DNA of 64,000 nucleotides from Alphaproteobacteria bacterium. Its GTDB lineage: Bacteria > Pseudomonadota > Alphaproteobacteria > Rhizobiales > Devosiaceae. Shown piece after piece: positions 1 through 10,498 of the stretch. The stretch covers positions 269,017-333,016 of the forward strand of contig JAHJWO010000054.1 in the NCBI GenBank assembly GCA_018828145.1. The letters are read 5' to 3'. The number at the start of each line of letters is the position of its first letter. Positions within the stretch are counted from its first letter, which is position 1. The position numbers and the translations under genes are program-made. The notes beneath the pieces are model-generated. The model had not been told where the DNA came from. It made no database searches and saw nothing but the letters and a program-made list of their open reading frames with translations.

Positions 1-450
1 GGCGATCCGACGGGCTTCGTCCAGATCCTCGATTCTCGGACCCTCGCCATCCCCGACCGGCCGGGCAATAACCGCCTCGACAGCCTGAGCAACATCATCG
101 CCAATCCGCGTGTCGGCCTGCTGTTCATCATCCCCGGCTATGACGACACCCTGCGCGTCAACGGCACGGCCCGCCTCGTCACCGATCCGGCCCTGCTCGA
201 AACCATGCGCGTCAATGACCGCACACCCCGGCTCGCCATCGTCGTCAGCGTCGACGAGGTCTTCCTGCACTGCGCCAAGGCCTTCCGCCGCTCCCATCTC
301 TGGGACCCGGCCCATTTCCAGGACCGCAGCGAAATGTCCTCGCTGTCCAAGATCATCCTCGACCAGACCAATGGCGCCCCGGACGATGACGCCAAGATGC
401 GCCAGATCGATGCCGATCTCGAGGTGGAATACAGCAAGACGCTCTATTGA
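1..450 (+). CDS. FMN-binding PPOX-type flavoprotein, 5'-truncated by window edge
   Basis: The reading frame is open from base 1 and stops at 448-450, so the N-terminus lies outside the window. The visible 149 residues match the pyridoxamine 5'-phosphate oxidase-like split beta-barrel family (MSMEG_1061-like). Motifs include GDPTGFVQI, PDRPGNNRLDSL and, near the C-terminus, an HCAKAF/LWDP segment. The family binds flavin; the substrate is unknown. It has a clear paralogue in this window at 22832-23446, with the same GNNRxDSL and DPALL blocks. The family assignment is firm; the cellular role is not known. Confidence 0.85.
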   Translation, partial: GDPTGFVQILDSRTLAIPDRPGNNRLDSLSNIIANPRVGLLFIIPGYDDTLRVNGTARLVTDPALLETMRVNDRTPRLAIVVSVDEVFLHCAKAFRRSHLWDPAHFQDRSEMSSLSKIILDQTNGAPDDDAKMRQIDADLEVEYSKTLY

Positions 451-542
451 CGGAGATCCTGACGTAGGCCCTTTCAGCGGCGGGATGGCGCGCCGCGCCG
501 CAGCATGCATACTCCCCTCTCCTTCCACCCGTATTCGTGACC

Positions 543-1100
543 ATGCCGCGCCCCAAGACCGTCTCCGACCACGACGTTCTCACCGCAGCCCTGCAGGTGC
601 TCGGCAGCCGCGGGCCCGGCTTCACCCTGTCCGACCTGGCCGAGCATGTCGGCTTGTCGCGCGCCACGCTGATCCAGCGCTTTGGCGATCGCAACGCCAT
701 CCTCATCCGGATGGCGGAGCATGAAGTGGCGGAAACCCACGCCTGGCTGGACAGCCTGCCGGTCGAGACGGGGCCGGACGCCCTTTGGCACTTTCTCGAA
801 CAGATCGTGGGCAGCATGGGCAGCGGCGAGGGCTTTGCCGTACGGGTAACGGTGGCCGCGCTCGAAATGGAGAACCATACTCTCCGCAATCTGGCCGGAG
901 AGCGCTATGCCCTGGTCCAGCAGGCAATTGCCGCGCGGCTGCCGCCCGCCCCGGATCGGGACCAGACGGCGGTGCATCTGCACACCGTCATTGCCGGCGC
1001 CACCATGCAATGGGTCGCCTCGGACGGCACGACAGGGCTCTCTGCCTTCGTGCTCCAACGCCTGCGCTGGGCGATTGACCATCTCCCGCCCTCGACTTGA
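543..1100 (+). CDS. TetR/AcrR family transcriptional regulator
   Basis: A 185-residue one-domain-plus-ligand-domain repressor. Residues about 10-55 form the TetR helix-turn-helix (FTLSDLAEHVGLSRATLIQRFGDR), with the usual 'L..R FGDR' recognition-helix ending. The remainder is the variable ligand-binding helical domain. A GTG two codons upstream (537) is an alternative start; ATG at 543 fits the family better. It sits directly upstream of, and on the same strand as, an alpha/beta hydrolase gene. The spacer holds a promoter overlapped by a long palindrome, the expected layout if this protein represses that hydrolase. The ligand is unknown. Confidence 0.85.
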   Translation: MPRPKTVSDHDVLTAALQVLGSRGPGFTLSDLAEHVGLSRATLIQRFGDRNAILIRMAEHEVAETHAWLDSLPVETGPDALWHFLEQIVGSMGSGEGFAVRVTVAALEMENHTLRNLAGERYALVQQAIAARLPPAPDRDQTAVHLHTVIAGATMQWVASDGTTGLSAFVLQRLRWAIDHLPPST

Positions 1101-1125
1101 CAATCCTTGCATCCATTTATAACCA
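1097..1125 (+). promoter_or_regulatory. Candidate sigma-70 promoter for the 1154 hydrolase gene
   Basis: TTGACA at 1097-1102 overlaps the tetR stop codon. A -10-like TATAAC follows at 1118-1123 (15-base spacer), or TAACCA at 1120-1125 (17-base spacer). The ATG is at 1154. The -10 falls inside the palindrome listed next. Confidence 0.5.
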
Positions 1126-1142
1126 ATATGTAGGTTATAAAT
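1115..1142. promoter_or_regulatory. 28-base palindromic operator candidate
   Basis: Perfect 10-base arms ATTTATAACC (1115-1124) and GGTTATAAAT (1133-1142) flank an 8-base centre. The AT-rich symmetric site is unlike the GC-rich surroundings. It overlaps the -10 of the hydrolase promoter and lies just after the TetR gene, so it is a likely repressor site. Confidence 0.6.
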
Positions 1143-1153
1143 AGGAGCGGCGG

Positions 1154-2083
1154 ATGCGACGGCGCAGCTTCATGGCTGGGGCCCTGGTGCTGGGCGGCCT
1201 GCCACTCGCGCATGGAGACGAGGCGATTCAGAGCCAAACCACGCAGGTAAGGGTTGCCGATGGCGTCACACTGGCCACCAAGGCGACGGGGCAGCCGCAG
1301 TTGGGGACTATCTTGCTCGCCATGGGCTCCACCGCCTCAATGGTCTGGTGGCCAGAAGGCATGGTGACCGGGCTTGCCGAGGCCGGCTATCGGGTTATCC
1401 AGTTCGACCATCGCGACACCGGGCAGTCGACGACCAACGCACCGGGCGATCTGCAATACGACATCTTCGACCTGGCGGCGGACCTGATCGCCATCCTCGA
1501 CGCCTACGAGGTCGAGGCCGCCCACCTGGTGGGCATGTCGCTGGGCGGCTATGTCGCCCAGATCGCGGCGCTCACCCATCGTGAGCGGGTCCTTTCCCTC
1601 ACCCTGATCGCCAGTGAGCCGCTCGGCATGCCCTATCAGGGCGAGGGCATCGATCCCCGGTTCATGGACCATTTCGCCACCATGGCCGAGCTGGACTGGT
1701 CTGATCATGCGGCGGTCGGCCAGTTCATGCTGCGGGTTGCCGAACTCAGCGCCGGCTCGGCCGTCCCCTTTGACCGGGAGGCAGCGCAGCGCCGTATCGA
1801 GCGGGAGCTTCACCGCACCAGCAGCATGCAGAGCGCCTTCAACCACGCCATGGTCACGGGCGATCTGGAACCGCACCTCAACGCCAGCAACCTGGATCTG
1901 CCGGTATTGCTGATCCACGGCAGCGAGGACCCGATCATCTCCGTCGCCGCCGCCCATGCGAGCGCCACCGCGATCACAGGGTCGCAGCTGCTGCTGCTCG
2001 ACCGCCGCGGTCACGAACTGCTGGAGCAGGACATCCCAAGCGTCGTCGAGGTCATCCTGTCGCTGGCCGGGCGCAGCAAATAG
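1154..2083 (+). CDS. Exported alpha/beta hydrolase
   Basis: A 309-residue alpha/beta-fold hydrolase. The N-terminus (RRRSFM then a hydrophobic run to about residue 20) fits a twin-arginine signal, suggesting export to the periplasm after folding. The catalytic triad is visible: Ser129 in GMSLGG (127-132), Asp259 in LIHGSEDP and His287 in RRGHELL. The FDHRDTGQS segment is typical of lactone/ester hydrolases and peroxidase-like members. The substrate cannot be read from sequence. AGGAG-like bases just before the ATG support the start. It probably shares regulation with the upstream TetR gene. Confidence 0.85.
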   Translation: MRRRSFMAGALVLGGLPLAHGDEAIQSQTTQVRVADGVTLATKATGQPQLGTILLAMGSTASMVWWPEGMVTGLAEAGYRVIQFDHRDTGQSTTNAPGDLQYDIFDLAADLIAILDAYEVEAAHLVGMSLGGYVAQIAALTHRERVLSLTLIASEPLGMPYQGEGIDPRFMDHFATMAELDWSDHAAVGQFMLRVAELSAGSAVPFDREAAQRRIERELHRTSSMQSAFNHAMVTGDLEPHLNASNLDLPVLLIHGSEDPIISVAAAHASATAITGSQLLLLDRRGHELLEQDIPSVVEVILSLAGRSK

Positions 2084-2084
2084 C

Positions 2085-3326
2085 TCAGCGATCGCCAGCC
2101 GCTTCCGCATTCAGCTCTGCCAGGCGCTTCAGCAATAGCCGGCGCTCCGGCTCTTGTCTGCATATCTGCAGGGCCCGGCCATAGGCCGCCACCGCCGCAT
2201 CCCGGTGTCCCAGCTGGTGCAGCAGCACGGCTTCCGCGACATGGGCCAGGTGGTAGTCGGCCAGTTCCCCGGTGTCGAGCAAGGCCTGCACCATGGGCAA
2301 GGCCACGTCCGGCCCGCGCACCATGCTGATGGCGATGGCCCGGTTCAGCTGCACGATGGGCGACGGCGCCGCGCGCTGCAGCACGCCATAGAGTCCCACG
2401 ATTTCGGTCCAGTCGGTCTCGGCGGCCGTCGGGGCCGCGGTGTGCACGGCCGCTATGGCGCCCTGCAGGGCATAGGGCCCGACCTGGCGCGAGGCAAAGG
2501 CCCGCTCGACGAGGCCCCTGCCCTCGGCGATCATGTCGCGATCCCAGAGGGTACGATCCTGATCGGCCAGCAGCACGACATCGCCATCCGCCGTCTGTCG
2601 GGAGGCGCGCCGGGCCTCGTTGAGCAGCATCAGTCCGAGCAGGCCGAGCACCTCGCCATCGGGCAGCAGCTGGGCCACCATGCGCCCCAGCCTGATCGCT
2701 TCCGACGACAGGTCGGCCCGCATGATGGTCTCGCCCGAATAGGCTGAATAGCCTTGGTTGAAGACCAGGTAGATCACCCGCAAGACGCTGTCGAGCCGCG
2801 CCGGAAGCTCGGCGCTGGAAGGGATTTCATAGGGCAGCCCGGCTTCCTTGATCCGCAGCTTGGCCCGCACGATGCGCTGCGCCAAGGTTGGCGTCCGCAC
2901 GAGGAATGCGCGCGCAATCTCCTCGGTGGTCAGCCCACAGACCTCGCGCAAGGTCAGCGCCACCTGTGCCTCCGGCAACAGCACCGGGTGGCAGCAGGTG
3001 AACATGAGCCGCAACCGGTCATCCGGCAGGTCGGCATCATCGGCAACCAGGTCCTCGGCTTCCATGGCGAGCAGATCCACCTGCGCCGCATCGAACCGCT
3101 TGCGCCGTCGCAGCCGATCGAGCGCCCTGAACCGCCCGGCAGACACCAGCCAGGCACCCGGATTCTCCGGCATGCCCTCGACCGGCCATTTCTGTGCCGC
3201 GGCAAGAAATGCGTCGTGCAAGGCCTCTTCCGCCAGGTCGAAATCGCGCAACAGCCGGATCAGCGTGGCCAGCACCTTGCGCGACTGCTGCCGCCAGACC
3301 AGTTCGAGATCGGCCGGTTGCGCCAT
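2085..3326 (-). CDS. ECF42-type RNA polymerase sigma factor
   Basis: A 413-residue sigma-70 family protein, much longer than ordinary ECF sigma factors. Sigma region 2 (about residues 10-75) and region 4 (about 105-160, ALTLREVCGLTTEEIARAFL) are followed by about 230 residues of helical TPR-like sequence (DUF6596). This is the architecture of the ECF42 group. The start at 3326 is one base beyond the stop of the upstream DGPF protein gene, implying coupled translation. An in-frame start 54 bases upstream would overlap that gene and is less likely. ECF42 factors usually drive their DGPF-partner operons. The signal sensed is unknown. Confidence 0.88.
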   Translation of the reverse strand: MAQPADLELVWRQQSRKVLATLIRLLRDFDLAEEALHDAFLAAAQKWPVEGMPENPGAWLVSAGRFRALDRLRRRKRFDAAQVDLLAMEAEDLVADDADLPDDRLRLMFTCCHPVLLPEAQVALTLREVCGLTTEEIARAFLVRTPTLAQRIVRAKLRIKEAGLPYEIPSSAELPARLDSVLRVIYLVFNQGYSAYSGETIMRADLSSEAIRLGRMVAQLLPDGEVLGLLGLMLLNEARRASRQTADGDVVLLADQDRTLWDRDMIAEGRGLVERAFASRQVGPYALQGAIAAVHTAAPTAAETDWTEIVGLYGVLQRAAPSPIVQLNRAIAISMVRGPDVALPMVQALLDTGELADYHLAHVAEAVLLHQLGHRDAAVAAYGRALQICRQEPERRLLLKRLAELNAEAAGDR

Positions 3327-3327
3327 G

Positions 3328-3690
3328 TCATGCCGTGCTGCGCTTGAGCACGCCGACAGGCCGCACTTCGATCGAGCCAACGCTTGCCAGAGGCATCCGC
3401 CCTGCCAGCTGAATAGCCTCGTTGAGATCCCGCGCCTCGACGAGAATAAAGCCGCTCAGATGTTCCTTGGTTTCCATGAACGGACCATCGGTGGTGGTCA
3501 GCGCACCATTCCACCGCCGCACGGTCGTGGCCTCCGCCGGGCTCTTGAGCGGCTCGGCCGTGATGAAGTGGCCGCTGGCCCTGAGCTCATCGTCATAGTC
3601 GAGCATGCCGTCTCCGAAACTGTCCCGTTCCGCCTGGCTCATCACGGCGAACTTGGATTCATCGAGATAGATCAGAAACATATACTGCAT
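3328..3690 (-). CDS. YCII/DGPF-domain protein, partner of the ECF42 sigma factor
   Basis: A 120-residue single-domain protein of the YCII-related (DGPF) family. It begins MQYMFLIYLDESKF and carries the signature DGPF in TTTDGPFMETKEHLSGF. An AGGAGG ribosome site lies 6 bases before the ATG at 3690. It is immediately upstream of the ECF42 sigma gene with a 1-base gap. DGPF proteins are regularly paired with ECF41/ECF42 sigma factors; their biochemical role is not established. Confidence 0.88.
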   Translation of the reverse strand: MQYMFLIYLDESKFAVMSQAERDSFGDGMLDYDDELRASGHFITAEPLKSPAEATTVRRWNGALTTTDGPFMETKEHLSGFILVEARDLNEAIQLAGRMPLASVGSIEVRPVGVLKRSTA

Positions 3691-3725
3691 GCCGGCCTCC
3701 TGGGCGCGCGGGTTGACGCTCCCTA

Positions 3726-3752
3726 GCCGAACAGCCTCGCCCCATTTCGACA
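3726..3752 (-). promoter_or_regulatory. Candidate ECF42-dependent autoregulatory promoter
   Basis: On the minus strand TGTCGA (3752-3747) is followed after 17 bases by CGGC (3729-3726), about 36 bases before the DGPF start codon. TGTCGA is the -35 reported for ECF42 promoters. The -10 normally reads CGAC or CGTC, so this one has a mismatch. Confidence 0.4.
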
Positions 3753-3848
3753 AGGGCGGAATTTCTTTTTTGTCGCGTCGAAGGCGGCACGTCCCGGTCG
3801 ATGAACTGCAAAGCACGCGGCGTGGTGCCGCTGCAGCGAGTTCAACCG

Positions 3849-4004
3849 ATGATGATCGACATTCTCATGGCTGCCACTGTGACCAGACTGGATCTGAACA
3901 ACCCGTCCCGCCCCCCCGACCTGTCCCCCGCCGACCGCCTCCGCTTCGACCTTGGCCTCATCGGCTTTGCGCTGCTTTACGTGGTGCTGAGAATGCATTG
4001 GTGA
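3849..4004 (+). CDS. Small hypothetical protein with one C-terminal membrane segment
   Basis: A 51-codon frame starting at one of two adjacent ATGs (3849/3852). It ends with a hydrophobic stretch (LGLIGFALLYVVL) and a basic/aromatic tail. The N-terminal half is polar with an RPPDLSPADR segment. No convincing ribosome site is seen, and a longer frame opens at 3801. Not recognised. It may be a real small membrane protein or a chance frame between pyrF and the DGPF gene. Confidence 0.35.
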   Translation: MMIDILMAATVTRLDLNNPSRPPDLSPADRLRFDLGLIGFALLYVVLRMHW

Positions 4005-4024
4005 ACGGCGCGGGCGGCGGCCTG

Positions 4025-4927
4025 CTAGGCCAGCTTGCGGCCGGCGCTGGCATAGTCATAGGCGATGGCGGCCTTGAAGCCCGTGATCCGGTCCAGCACG
4101 AGCGCGCGATAGTCGGCCGCCGAGATGCCGCGGTCCTCCACCCGGCTCAGGCCGCGCGAAACCGGCACCAGCAGGTCGCCCGGCGTATCGCCCCGCAGCG
4201 AATGGATCGCCGCCGGATCGCCGCCCTGGGCGCCCAGGCCGGGCGCCAGAATGATGGTGCGCGGCAGCGGCTGGCGCAGGCGTCGCCCTTCATTGGGCAC
4301 CGTCGCCCCGATCACCGCGCCGACCACGCCCAGGCCAGGCGAAGCCGGATCGGCCTTGCCATAGCCCCCGATCAGCTCGGCCACGCGGTCCGAGATCAGC
4401 CGGTTGCCGGCCATCCGGTCCTGCAGCCAGCTGGCGCCGGGATTGGAGGTGCGGCACAGCACGAACAGCCCCTTGCCATGGCGCGTGGCGCAATCCACGA
4501 AAGGTTCGAGCGTATCGGGCCCCATCAGCGGATTGACCGTCAGGCAATCGGCCTCGAAGTCCCCGCTTCCGCCGGCGGCGGCCGGGGTGAGGTAGGCCCG
4601 CGCATAGGCAGCGGCCGTCGCGCCGATATCGCCCCGCTTGGCATCGAGAATGACGGCAATGCCCGCCTCCCGCGCCCGCTTCATGCCGGACGACAGCGCC
4701 GCAAGCCCCGCAAGGCCACAGGCTTCGAAATAGGCCGACTGAAACTTGACGAACCCGACCTGCCCCTCGACCACGTCGAGGGTGAAATTCACATAGTCGG
4801 CAATCCAGGAACTCTCCTCGCCAAAGAACTCCGGAAGATCCGCCAATGACGGGTCAATGCCGACAACAAGATCGCCAGAGCACGCGACGTTGTCTTGGAC
4901 CAGCTCGCTCCAGGTCGAAATACTCAT
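4025..4927 (-). CDS. pyrF: Orotidine 5'-phosphate decarboxylase, type 2
   Basis: Decarboxylates OMP to UMP, the last step of de novo pyrimidine synthesis, in the cytosol. The 300-residue length and the N-terminal GIDPSLADLP motif mark the type 2 (long) subfamily. Catalytic residues lie in LDAKRGDIG (94-102), preceded by the VKFQSAYFE strand (about 60-68). It stands alone, divergent from the manganese catalase gene. The start at 4927 gives the expected family N-terminus. No odd features. Confidence 0.93.
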   Translation of the reverse strand: MSISTWSELVQDNVACSGDLVVGIDPSLADLPEFFGEESSWIADYVNFTLDVVEGQVGFVKFQSAYFEACGLAGLAALSSGMKRAREAGIAVILDAKRGDIGATAAAYARAYLTPAAAGGSGDFEADCLTVNPLMGPDTLEPFVDCATRHGKGLFVLCRTSNPGASWLQDRMAGNRLISDRVAELIGGYGKADPASPGLGVVGAVIGATVPNEGRRLRQPLPRTIILAPGLGAQGGDPAAIHSLRGDTPGDLLVPVSRGLSRVEDRGISAADYRALVLDRITGFKAAIAYDYASAGRKLA

Positions 4928-5092
4928 GCCGTACCCCCTTCACGTTGCGGCCATGGCCCGGTGAGATCAATAGAAGGCGCCATATCGGCCAGGCAGCTAC
5001 TACCGCCTACTAAGCGATCTCCAGGCGTGAGACCATCTGAATAAAGTGGCATGGCCACATCTCCCGCTGCCTCATCAACTTCTGCACGGCGT

Positions 5093-5117
5093 GGAACGGC
5101 CACCCCCCGGTACCGTT
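5093..5117 (+). promoter_or_regulatory. EcfG-type general stress promoter for the Mn catalase gene
   Basis: GGAAC at 5093-5097, exactly 16 bases, then CGTT at 5114-5117: the full consensus of the alphaproteobacterial EcfG/PhyR general stress response. It lies 29 bases before the ATG at 5147. Confidence 0.7.
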
Positions 5118-5146
5118 GGCCCCTCTTCAACAGAGGAGTGCCGCGA

Positions 5147-6073
5147 ATGTTCATGCGCGTTGACAGACTCATTACTGAACTGCCGCCACCGAAGAAACAG
5201 GACCCCAATGCCGCTGCGGCCCTGCAGGAGCTCCTGGGCGGCAAGTATGGCGAGATGTCCACCCTCGGGAACTACATGTTCCAGAGCTTCAACTTCCGCA
5301 GCAAGGACAAGCTCAGGCCATTCTACAGTCTGGTCGCCTCGATCACCGCCGAGGAGCTTGCCCATGTGGAGCTCGTGAGCAACGGCGTGGCGATGATCAA
5401 CAACGGGCCGGAAAAGCCCAAGGGCGACAAGGGGGACGGCGGCGACATCTCAAAAACGCCCTTCGAGGCCATGGCCGACATCCGGCTGGCATCGGCATTC
5501 CTGTCCAACGGCGGCGGCGCAACGCCCGTGAACAGCAACGGCGTGTCCTGGAACAACGATTTCATCACCACCACCGGCAATGTCATCTTCGATCTGCTGC
5601 ACAACTTCCACCTCGAATGCGGCGCTCGCCTTCACAAGCTGCGCGTCTATGAGACCTTGAGCGACCCGACGGGACGCGAAGTGTGCGGCTACCTGCTGGT
5701 GCGCGGCTCGGTGCATGCGCATTCCTATGCGCTTGCCCTCAAGAAGCTCACCGGCGTCGAGGTCGACAAATTCCTCCCCACGCCGAACATCCCCCTGTCC
5801 AAGATACCCGAGTGCCAGAAGTATCTCGACGAAGGCTCACATCGCCGCCTCTATACGTGGAGCCCGGATGACTACAAGGAAATCTCCGGCATCTGGTCCA
5901 ACGACGAGGTGGCCTTGCCGACCGACCCTCCGGGTCCGCTGGAGGTCGTCGAAGGCATGCCGGAGGGCGGCAAGATGCAGCAGCTGCAGGGCGTTCCCTC
6001 GGCCTTCACCCCGGACTACGCGCCCGAGGAATTCTACGAGATTGCCTCGAAGCTCTACAAGGCATCGCGCTGA
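5147..6073 (+). CDS. katN: Manganese (non-haem) catalase
   Basis: A 308-residue dimanganese catalase that breaks down hydrogen peroxide in the cytosol. Metal ligands are recognisable: Glu36 (KYGEMST), Glu70 and His73 (in AEELAHVE), and a later pair in HNFHLECGARLHKLRVYE. The start at 5147 has an AGAGGAG ribosome site 8 bases upstream. A longer frame opens at 5051 but lacks support and would include the promoter. The consensus EcfG-type promoter just upstream suggests induction by general stress or stationary phase. The neighbouring hydrolase gene follows on the same strand after 66 bases. Confidence 0.92.
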   Translation: MFMRVDRLITELPPPKKQDPNAAAALQELLGGKYGEMSTLGNYMFQSFNFRSKDKLRPFYSLVASITAEELAHVELVSNGVAMINNGPEKPKGDKGDGGDISKTPFEAMADIRLASAFLSNGGGATPVNSNGVSWNNDFITTTGNVIFDLLHNFHLECGARLHKLRVYETLSDPTGREVCGYLLVRGSVHAHSYALALKKLTGVEVDKFLPTPNIPLSKIPECQKYLDEGSHRRLYTWSPDDYKEISGIWSNDEVALPTDPPGPLEVVEGMPEGGKMQQLQGVPSAFTPDYAPEEFYEIASKLYKASR

Positions 6074-6139
6074 CAGTGGGACGGGGTGGCATGCCGCCCC
6101 GTCCGTTGCTGATTCCTCATCCAAACCGAAGGCGCGTTC

Positions 6140-7303
6140 ATGCCCCTCCTCATAATATTCCGCTTCGTCTTCATGCTGCTGTCGCTGTGCCTGCTCGGCG
6201 TGGCAGCCTACCTGCTGTGGAACTGGTACGATGGCGACCTGGTCCGGCAGGCCGACGGCGACCTGATCCGCATTCGCACCGACTGGTTCCTTTGGGCGGG
6301 CATTGCCCTGCTCGGCCTGTCCTTGCTCGGACGTCCCCTGATTTCCCCCTTGCTGGGCAAGGCGGACACAGACCCGACATCGGCGGTGCGCAGCGGCGGG
6401 ACCATGGTCGCAGGCGCCAGCGGCTCCAACCTTTACGTCGAACAGCTGGGTTCTGCCGAAGCTCCGCCGATTGTGCTTGTGCACGGTTGGGCGATGGACA
6501 GCACGATCTGGTTCTATGCCAAGCGGGACCTGTCCCGGAACTTCCGCGTATTGTGCTGGGATCTTCCGGGCATGGGCAGATCGACACCGGCATCCCCTTC
6601 GGCAATCGGCCTCACCGAATTCGCTCAGGACCTGCGAACCGTGATCGGCCTGGCGGGCGACCAGAAGGTCGTGCTGGTCGGCCACAGTATTGGCGGGATG
6701 ACGATCCAGACCCTGGCACGCGACGACCCGGCCTTCTTCAATGCCCATGTCGCCGGCACGGTTCTGGTCAATACGACCTATACCAACCCGCTAAAGACCA
6801 TGATTTTGAGCGGCCTTGCCCAGGCCATCCGCTGGCCCTTGCTCGAGCCCCTGATGCGCCTCGCCATCCTGTTGCAGCCGCTGGTCTGGTTGAGCGCCTG
6901 GCAAAGCTATCTCAGCGGCAGCGCCCACATGGCAAACCGCCTCGGTTTCGGGAAATATGTCACGCGCAGCCAGCTCGAGCATACGACGCTGCTGTCCACC
7001 CGCAATTCTCCGGGCAACATCCACCGGGGCAACCTGGCCATGTTTCGCTGGGATGCGACAAAGGCCATGGCCCACATCACCTCGCCCTTGCTGGTTCTGG
7101 CCGGGGACCTGGATATCGTGACCAAGCCCGAGGCGGGTCGGACGATCGCACATGACCATGGCCATGGCATCTATTCAGGCTTCGAGGGCGCAAACCATAT
7201 GGGCTTTCTGGAGCGCCCGGATGCCTACAATGCCGCAATCGCAGATTTCGCGGCGACGGCCCACGCGGGTCCAGCACCGCAGCCTGTCGGCAGCAGTGTG
7301 TGA
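6140..7303 (+). CDS. Membrane-anchored alpha/beta hydrolase
   Basis: A 387-residue protein with two N-terminal membrane helices (about residues 4-27 and 49-66) followed by an alpha/beta hydrolase domain. Visible motifs: oxyanion HGWAMD (115-120), nucleophile elbow GHSIGG with Ser183, acid in LAGDLDIVT and His in GANHMGFLERPD. It may be co-transcribed with katN, ending at the terminator at 7343. The substrate is unknown. The anchor and neighbour suggest an envelope or stress-related esterase, which is inference. Confidence 0.82.
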   Translation: MPLLIIFRFVFMLLSLCLLGVAAYLLWNWYDGDLVRQADGDLIRIRTDWFLWAGIALLGLSLLGRPLISPLLGKADTDPTSAVRSGGTMVAGASGSNLYVEQLGSAEAPPIVLVHGWAMDSTIWFYAKRDLSRNFRVLCWDLPGMGRSTPASPSAIGLTEFAQDLRTVIGLAGDQKVVLVGHSIGGMTIQTLARDDPAFFNAHVAGTVLVNTTYTNPLKTMILSGLAQAIRWPLLEPLMRLAILLQPLVWLSAWQSYLSGSAHMANRLGFGKYVTRSQLEHTTLLSTRNSPGNIHRGNLAMFRWDATKAMAHITSPLLVLAGDLDIVTKPEAGRTIAHDHGHGIYSGFEGANHMGFLERPDAYNAAIADFAATAHAGPAPQPVGSSV

Positions 7304-7342
7304 CCAATTCTACGCAGCGTTAGGAATTCCCCCCAACAAAAA

Positions 7343-7369
7343 GGCCCGGATTACTCCGGGCCTTCTGTT

Positions 7370-7371
<2 letters not shown>
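7343..7371. terminator. Bidirectional rho-independent terminator between the hydrolase and clpA
   Basis: GGCCCGGA (7343-7350), loop TTAC, TCCGGGCC (7355-7362), followed by a T-rich run on the plus strand and preceded by an A-run (T-run on the minus strand). Confidence 0.85.
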
Positions 7372-9709
<2,338 letters not shown>

Positions 9710-9718
9710 ATGATGTTC

Positions 9719-10141
9719 CTATTGCTTTTCCATCACGCATTGCAGCGGATGCTGGTTCTTGCGTGCCGTATCCATGACCCGTGTGACCTTGGTCTCGGCC
9801 ACTTCGTATGGATATACGCCGCACTCACCCACCCCCTTCTGGTGAACGTGCAGCATGATCTGCATGGCCTCTTCACGCGATTTGTTGAAGACGTCCTGCA
9901 AGACCAGAACGACGAACTCCATCGGCGTGTAGTCGTCGTTGAGCAGAAGCACCCGATAGAGGTTCGGACGCTTGGTTTTGGGCCGGGTCTTGGTGATGGT
10001 CCCGGTTTCGGTGCCGCCCTTGCCGTCCCCACCACCCTTGCCGGGATCATCCTCCTTCGGCCCGGCATGGGCAGGCACAGGCGCCAGACGCATCGCGACT
10101 GGGGCCTCATCGGTCAAAGCGAGGAGGTCATTGAAATTCAT
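9719..10141 (-). CDS. clpS: ClpS adaptor of ClpAP
   Basis: Binds N-degron substrates and delivers them to ClpA. The conserved core is clear ([39 protein letters not shown]). It is preceded by a Gly/Asp-rich flexible N-terminal arm typical of the family. The start chosen at 10141 gives 140 residues and sits about 40 bases after a plausible promoter. An internal ATG at 10093 (124 residues) is a fair alternative, since neither has a good ribosome site. It is directly upstream of clpA. Confidence 0.93.
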   Translation of the reverse strand: MNFNDLLALTDEAPVAMRLAPVPAHAGPKEDDPGKGGGDGKGGTETGTITKTRPKTKRPNLYRVLLLNDDYTPMEFVVLVLQDVFNKSREEAMQIMLHVHQKGVGECGVYPYEVAETKVTRVMDTARKNQHPLQCVMEKQ

Positions 10142-10498
10142 GGCAAGACATCTGTCGTAGTGGAAACGAAGCAGCATGGTGAGGAGCATTATGTAGGCAA
10201 AAACAGCGCCGTGTTAAGGGGCATCGTGTCCCGAATTCGTGATGAGCCAAAAGCCCCGGATTTGGCGGCTTTCGCCGCGCCCGGTCGTGAACCTCCGCCC
10301 TGACGCTGCCCTGCCATGCGTCTGCAATCTTCCCGCCAGCGACACAAGCCGCCGCCGATCGACACCCGGCCCGCTCGCCTGTGGAGTCCGCTGTCGCAGC
10401 GGCGACGAATCGCTGCCCGCATGTGCTAACAGTGGCCTGACAAGTTGCGTGCGTGCCTCCCGATCGACCGGGACGTGACCCGCCGATCCGGAGACCCG
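10142..10498. other. Intergenic stretch between clpS and the HerA-like gene
   Basis: Divergent intergenic region of 357 bases. Apart from the clpS promoter at 10188-10217 I see no convincing gene, hairpin or repeat. Short open frames here have no ribosome site or recognisable content. Confidence 0.5.
10188..10217 (-). promoter_or_regulatory. Candidate clpS-clpA promoter
   Basis: On the minus strand, TTAACA (10217-10212), 18 bases, CATAAT (10193-10188), about 47 bases before the clpS start at 10141. No heat-shock (RpoH) type motif is obvious. Confidence 0.4.

Noticed and set aside
10142..10498. Small protein or sRNA gene in the clpS upstream gap
   Set aside because: Open frames there have no ribosome site or hydrophobic or conserved pattern, and no terminator hairpin is seen.
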